Shown here: positions 13,082-17,167 of the stretch, one piece after another | Layout of the letters: every line of letters begins with the position of its first letter | Position numbering within the stretch: the first letter of the stretch is position 1 | Assembly: GCA_905212215.1 (NCBI GenBank) | Contig: CAJMDR010000007.1 | Span: 1 to 17,167, forward strand | DNA: 17,167 nt | Source of the DNA: an uncultured Porphyromonadaceae bacterium | GTDB lineage: Bacteria; Bacteroidota; Bacteroidia; Bacteroidales; Muribaculaceae | Reading direction: 5' to 3' | Made by a program: the position numbers and the translations under genes | Notes under the pieces: generated by a model | What the model was told of the DNA's origin: nothing | The model's input: only the letters and a program-made list of their open reading frames with translations | Database searches by the model: none

Positions 13082-14170
13082 TTATTTGTCGATTGCTGCG
13101 CACAAAAGTTCTATGAATCCGGGATTCGGGTTCCAGTCTCTTCTTATATACATTTCAATTGGCAGGTAGAAAGTATAAGGTTTCAGTGACTGGGGAAAAT
13201 AAGGGTTATGTAGCATCCGTCCGCCATCTTTTTCCGTAGTGACGATTATTTTGCGTGCACCTTTCAGGTTGTCGAACTTCTCCCTTATCTTGTCAAGGTC
13301 AGAGATAGTGAACTCGTGATGGTCGGGGAAATGTTGAACCTTTATTTTGGCTTTGCATTTTTTGCAATGCTTGAGGAGTGGCCTTGGATTTGCTATCCCG
13401 GTAACAAGAAGTATTGTATCTGCTGCAGTGAGCGATTCTAAAGTCACGGTGTATGGTGCCTCATCCTCAAAAACAGGTTTAAGGTCAAGATACTTCACAC
13501 CTGCAAAGTATAGCTCCTGATATTTTAGCAACGAAAGTCTGTCGCTCATCAGGCGGTAGTTGATAGGGAGTATGTTATCCGGACATTTGCTCACCACCAC
13601 GAAATCGGCACGATTCATGCCTACAGGATGTTCGCGGAGCCTACCCAAAGGCAATGGCTTGTCGCTGTAGACAGGACGGTTGTAATCCATCAGCAGGATG
13701 GATACTTTGGGCTTAACATATCTGTGCTGGAATGCATCGTCGAGTATAATAAGATTTATTTCCGGATGAAGTTCCAGCAGTTTTTCTATACCCTTGGCTC
13801 TTTTTTCACATACCGTCACCTTTACTCTTTTCCCGAACTTCTGGAACATCTGGTAAGGTTCATCTCCAATGGTTACGGGTGTGGACTTTGAGTTTGCGAG
13901 CAGGAATCCCTTTGTGTGACGCTTATATCCGCGGCTCACAACTCCGATTCTGTATTCCGTCTGCAGGTTACGCAACAGCATCTCCACCATTGGAGTCTTG
14001 CCTGTTCCGCCTACCGAGAGGTTACCCACACATACAACCGGAACAGCAAAACTCTTCTGCCGGAGCATACCGATATTGAACAGTTTGTTGCGAACTTCGG
14101 TAGCTCCCCAATACATCCATGAAAGTGGAGTAAGGGCAAAAGTGAGAAGTTTTCCGGTTGTTGTCTTCAT
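13082..14170 (-). CDS. lpxK: Tetraacyldisaccharide 4'-kinase (lipid A synthesis)
   Basis: A 362-residue LpxK, which phosphorylates the 4' position of the lipid A disaccharide precursor at the inner membrane. The N-terminus has a hydrophobic, membrane-associating segment (LLTFALTPLSWMYWGATEV). The P-loop region reads VGNLSVGGTGKTPMVE (about residues 48-63), with VVSRGYKR after it, and LDDAFQHRYVKP lies near 141-154. Its presence shows that the right-hand genome is Gram-negative. It starts only five bases beyond sppA's end, so the two are probably co-transcribed. Confidence 0.92.
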   Translation of the reverse strand: MKTTTGKLLTFALTPLSWMYWGATEVRNKLFNIGMLRQKSFAVPVVCVGNLSVGGTGKTPMVEMLLRNLQTEYRIGVVSRGYKRHTKGFLLANSKSTPVTIGDEPYQMFQKFGKRVKVTVCEKRAKGIEKLLELHPEINLIILDDAFQHRYVKPKVSILLMDYNRPVYSDKPLPLGRLREHPVGMNRADFVVVSKCPDNILPINYRLMSDRLSLLKYQELYFAGVKYLDLKPVFEDEAPYTVTLESLTAADTILLVTGIANPRPLLKHCKKCKAKIKVQHFPDHHEFTISDLDKIREKFDNLKGARKIIVTTEKDGGRMLHNPYFPQSLKPYTFYLPIEMYIRRDWNPNPGFIELLCAAIDK

Positions 14171-14174
14171 GTAC

Positions 14175-15968
14175 TTATATCCTTACTTTCCAGACCTGGG
14201 GCATGATGGCCTGCTGATGGTTGCGTTTGAGAATGTTCTGGATATGCCATACCAGATACGGGGTTACTTGTGAATCGAGGGACTTCCCCATCGCTTTTGC
14301 AAGTAGCGACGACATATCTGTTGAGGTGGGAATCATATCCCAGAATGAAGGTTCGAGCAGCGGGTAATAGCCTACTTCAGCTTCTTTCATTCCGGCTTTT
14401 TCCGATGCATATTTGATGGCAGTCTGCAGGCTTCCCAATTCGTCAACAAGACCGAGTCTGAGTGCTGTTGCGCCGGCCCATACCCTGCCTTGGGCAATGC
14501 TGTCAACCTGAGCTGTTGTCATGTGACGTCCTTTGGAAACTTTTCCGAGGAACTGGTCATAGCCCCGGTTTATTGCTGTCTGGAGTGCGGCAAGCTGTTG
14601 CTCGTTCAAGGGTTCCAGTGGAACCCCGATAAAGCCGTTTGGATTCGTCGTTACGGTCTGGGGTGTGATTCCGATTTTGTTCAACAGATTTTTTGCGTTG
14701 GGAATCAAGCCGAAGATGCCGATAGATCCGGTAACTGTTAAGGGGTCAGCATAAATCTTGTCGGCATTGCATGAAATCCAATAACCTCCAGAGGCGGCAT
14801 AATCGCCCATGGAAACAATTAAAGGTTTTTTCTTTGACTTGAAGTAGTTGAGGGCATCGCTTATCTGTTCAGAGCCGAATACCGAACCGCCGGGAGAATT
14901 AACTCTCAGTACAAGTCCTTTTACATCATCATCGTCTGCAAGGTCAAGAATGACCGGGACAAGAGTAAAACAGTCTATGCCACCCTTTGAGTTCTCCTGG
15001 ATTTCTCCGGTAGCATAAAGAACGGCAATATGGTCACCACTTATAGCAGGCATGGCGTTTTCGGCTCCGAAACTCTGTGCATCGATGAAATTGATGTCAT
15101 CAGGGTCTGAGACTTTTATCGCGGCAGCGATTTTCTTGTCCATTTCACGCTCATATGCAGTAGCGGAAATCAGTTTTGTTTGGGCAACCTGAGCCGCGCT
15201 CCAGGTCATGGCAACATTGTTTACCATGGAGTCGATAAGCGCTTCAGGAACGTTTCTTCCTTTTGCTATGGTGCCGCGAATGTCTTTCCATATAACATCA
15301 TAAAGTTCAATGAGCTGTCGACGTGCCGGTTCGCTCATCTCATTGGTGGTGAATGGTTCCACGGCACTTTTATAAGTGCCTACCTTGCATACCTGCCATT
15401 CAACACCTATCTTTTCAAAGAGATCTTTAAAATAGAGGCTCATTGATCCGCATCCGGAAAGCAGCAGCTCACCTTGCGGGTTCAGGAAGATGCTGTCGGC
15501 GCAAGAGGCAATGTACAACGTTCCTTGCGTAAGCATGTCGCCGTAAGCATAGACCGGCTTTTTGGTCTTCTGCTTGTAGCTTGCCAGTGCATCGTGGAGT
15601 GCATGGGCAGTGGTGGGAGCTATGGCGAGTGAGCCACATTTAACGTAGACAGCTTCTATTCGGGGGTCTTCGGAGGCTTCTTCCAGAGCTGTCACAAGGC
15701 TCAAAAGAGTCTTGGGCTTTTCTATCTCACCCTGCAGCAGCATATCGGCATCAAATTCCCTTGCTGTCTCCGTTTCCTGAATCTCGCCATCAAGGTCCAG
15801 AACCATCACGGAATCACTTTTAACCTTTACTTTGGCTTTGCTTTCTTCTGAGGCGAACTTACCTATCACCGCGAAGATGATGAGCACTATCACCGCGCCT
15901 CCCAGTACTATGGCAAGCCAAGCACCGATGAACGATGACAAAAGGTTTAGGAAGAATCTCTTTAACAT
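14175..15968 (-). CDS. sppA: Signal peptide peptidase SppA, 67K long form
   Basis: A 597-residue inner-membrane serine protease that degrades cleaved signal peptides. It has one N-terminal membrane helix (about residues 15-38) and two tandem crotonase-like halves, as in the long E. coli-type enzyme. The Ser/Lys dyad is visible: Lys200 in GTYKSAVEPF of the first half and Ser393 in GDYAASGGYW of the second, close to Lys209 and Ser409 of the E. coli enzyme. LRVNSPGGSVFGSE and VTGSIGIFG are also typical. The gene sits 46 bases after the phosphohexomutase gene and immediately before lpxK, probably in one operon. Confidence 0.93.
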   Translation of the reverse strand: MLKRFFLNLLSSFIGAWLAIVLGGAVIVLIIFAVIGKFASEESKAKVKVKSDSVMVLDLDGEIQETETAREFDADMLLQGEIEKPKTLLSLVTALEEASEDPRIEAVYVKCGSLAIAPTTAHALHDALASYKQKTKKPVYAYGDMLTQGTLYIASCADSIFLNPQGELLLSGCGSMSLYFKDLFEKIGVEWQVCKVGTYKSAVEPFTTNEMSEPARRQLIELYDVIWKDIRGTIAKGRNVPEALIDSMVNNVAMTWSAAQVAQTKLISATAYEREMDKKIAAAIKVSDPDDINFIDAQSFGAENAMPAISGDHIAVLYATGEIQENSKGGIDCFTLVPVILDLADDDDVKGLVLRVNSPGGSVFGSEQISDALNYFKSKKKPLIVSMGDYAASGGYWISCNADKIYADPLTVTGSIGIFGLIPNAKNLLNKIGITPQTVTTNPNGFIGVPLEPLNEQQLAALQTAINRGYDQFLGKVSKGRHMTTAQVDSIAQGRVWAGATALRLGLVDELGSLQTAIKYASEKAGMKEAEVGYYPLLEPSFWDMIPTSTDMSSLLAKAMGKSLDSQVTPYLVWHIQNILKRNHQQAIMPQVWKVRI

Positions 15969-16014
15969 GATGTTATGTGTTTGCTTTCGTTGGTATATGG
16001 CTTTAATCTGTCAG

Positions 16015-17167
16015 TCAGCGGTTCATGACAAATTGCTTTACCGACTGTGCCAGTTCCTCAGCCTTCTGCGGATCCTTGGCCTCGCTGTAAATGCGTATGA
16101 TAGGCTCAGTGTTTGATTTACGAAGGTGTACCCATCCCTCGGGAAAATCAATCTTGACGCCGTCGATGTCGGTGATGGTGCCTTTATCGGCGAACTGTTC
16201 CTTTATCTTAAGCAGGATGGCGTCAACGTCCATGCTGCCGTCAAGCTGGATCTTATCCTTCAGTATCACATACTGTGGATATGTCTTTTTCAGTTCGCTC
16301 ACTTTCTTGCCGCTCTTGGCCAGAAGCGTGAGGAAGAGAGCCGCGCCAACGAGGGCATCACGGCCATAATGCAAAGCAGGATAGATCACTCCACCGTTGC
16401 CTTCGCCGCCGATGATGGCGTTTGTACGCTTCATCTCCGTCACTACATTCACCTCACCGACTGCGGCTGCTGAATAATTGCAGCCTTCATGACGTGCCGT
16501 CACATCGCGAAGCGCTCTTGAACTGCTGAGATTGCTCACAGTATTGCCCGGAGTGAGTCCGAGGACATATTCAGCAACAGAAACAAGGGTATATTCTTCA
16601 ACGAACATCTCGCCGTTCTCCATAATGATTGCGAGTCGGTCTACATCCGGGTCTACTACCAGGCCGACATCAGCTTTGGAGTCAACTACTGTTTGTGCCG
16701 TGAGTTTGAGATTTTCAGGAATAGGTTCGGGAGTATGAGCGAAACGGCCGGTTGCCTCGCAATTTATCTCTACTACCTTTGCTACACCAAGGGCGTTCAG
16801 AAGCTTAGGCATCACATGTCCTCCTACAGAGTTAACCGCATCAATAGCTACTGTAAGGTTGGCGTTGCGGATTGCTTCGGTATCTACAGCCGGTAGAGCA
16901 AGCACGGCGTCTATGTGACGGCGGTCGTAGGTCTCGTTATGATAAACGGTGCCAAGTTCCTGCCAAGGAGCGAAGTCAAGATCATCCGCTGCGGCCAGTT
17001 CCAGCACTCGCTCTCCTTCGGCTTTGTCAAGGAATTCACCTGAGGGGCCGAGGAGCTTCAAGGCATTCCATTGAGCGGGATTGTGCGATGCTGTTATGAT
17101 TATGCCTCCTGCCGCATTTTCCGAAGTAACGGCTATTTCCGTGGTAGGGGTCGAAGCCATGCCTATG
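16015..17167 (-). CDS. glmM: Phosphohexomutase, probably phosphoglucosamine mutase (5' end cut by window)
   Basis: An alpha-D-phosphohexomutase of which about 384 residues are visible. The frame is open through the window edge, and the bases before the first internal Met encode Ile-Gly, so the ATG at 17160 is not the true start; roughly 75-80 N-terminal residues are missing. The phosphoserine loop is TASHNP, the metal loop is DPDVDRLAI, the sugar-binding loop is GGEGNGGVIYP and the phosphate-binding loop is RKSNTEPIIRIYSE. Bacteroidales enzymes of this type are usually assigned to glucosamine-6-phosphate to glucosamine-1-phosphate conversion for peptidoglycan and LPS. A phosphomannomutase or phosphoglucomutase role cannot be excluded from motifs alone. 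Confidence 0.85.
   Translation of the reverse strand, partial: IGMASTPTTEIAVTSENAAGGIIITASHNPAQWNALKLLGPSGEFLDKAEGERVLELAAADDLDFAPWQELGTVYHNETYDRRHIDAVLALPAVDTEAIRNANLTVAIDAVNSVGGHVMPKLLNALGVAKVVEINCEATGRFAHTPEPIPENLKLTAQTVVDSKADVGLVVDPDVDRLAIIMENGEMFVEEYTLVSVAEYVLGLTPGNTVSNLSSSRALRDVTARHEGCNYSAAAVGEVNVVTEMKRTNAIIGGEGNGGVIYPALHYGRDALVGAALFLTLLAKSGKKVSELKKTYPQYVILKDKIQLDGSMDVDAILLKIKEQFADKGTITDIDGVKIDFPEGWVHLRKSNTEPIIRIYSEAKDPQKAEELAQSVKQFVMNR

Overview
The window looks like two unrelated bacterial genomes joined end to end. Positions 1 to about 5,270 are AT-rich and carry Firmicutes-type signals: strong Shine-Dalgarno sequences, TTGnnn/TATAAT promoters and compact hairpin-plus-T-run terminators. 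The gene order mnmA-recD2 is also typical of Firmicutes; an Erysipelotrichales-like gut bacterium is my best guess, by inference. Positions from about 5,300 to the end are richer in G+C, largely lack Shine-Dalgarno sequences, show TAnnTTTG-type promoter candidates and hold a gene set typical of Bacteroidales (Prevotella/Bacteroides-like). The join falls inside one open reading frame (4575-5879). Its N-terminal half is the BatC TPR lipoprotein of the Bacteroidetes aerotolerance operon, and its C-terminal half is the tRNA thiouridylase MnmA. The join sits in an Asn-Lys-Asp-Gln repeat that both proteins plausibly share. The simplest reading is an assembly chimera through microhomology, not a natural fusion.

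Left part, 1-5270. A decayed hybrid histidine kinase remnant (28-481, plus strand) converges on a Crp/Fnr-family regulator (501-1145, minus). Next is a 379-base gene-free stretch that appears to encode one or two small structured RNAs on the plus strand. The first seems to be divergently transcribed from the first regulator across a 6-N6-6 palindrome. A second, paralogous Crp/Fnr regulator follows (1525-2184, minus). Then comes a minus-strand operon read mnmA (3' part) > recD2 > DUF1653 gene, with overlapping genes and a terminator at 2264-2291.

Right part, 5271-17167, all on the minus strand. Read in the direction of transcription it holds a phosphohexomutase (probably GlmM, cut by the window edge), SppA, LpxK, a class II purine nucleoside phosphorylase, ThiL, and then the aerotolerance/MoxR operon: moxR, a DUF58 protein, a membrane-anchored BatD-like accessory protein, batA, batB and the start of batC. 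The Bat genes are tightly packed with 1-4 base overlaps. They are expected to form an envelope-associated MoxR AAA+/VWA chaperone-like system. BatD and BatE, which normally follow BatC, are missing because the foreign sequence begins there.

I did not find a convincing new multi-gene system. The items most worth a second look are the chimeric junction, the paired small RNAs between the two Crp/Fnr paralogues, the palindromes at predicted promoters, and an Asp in place of the usual purine-contacting Asn in the nucleoside phosphorylase.
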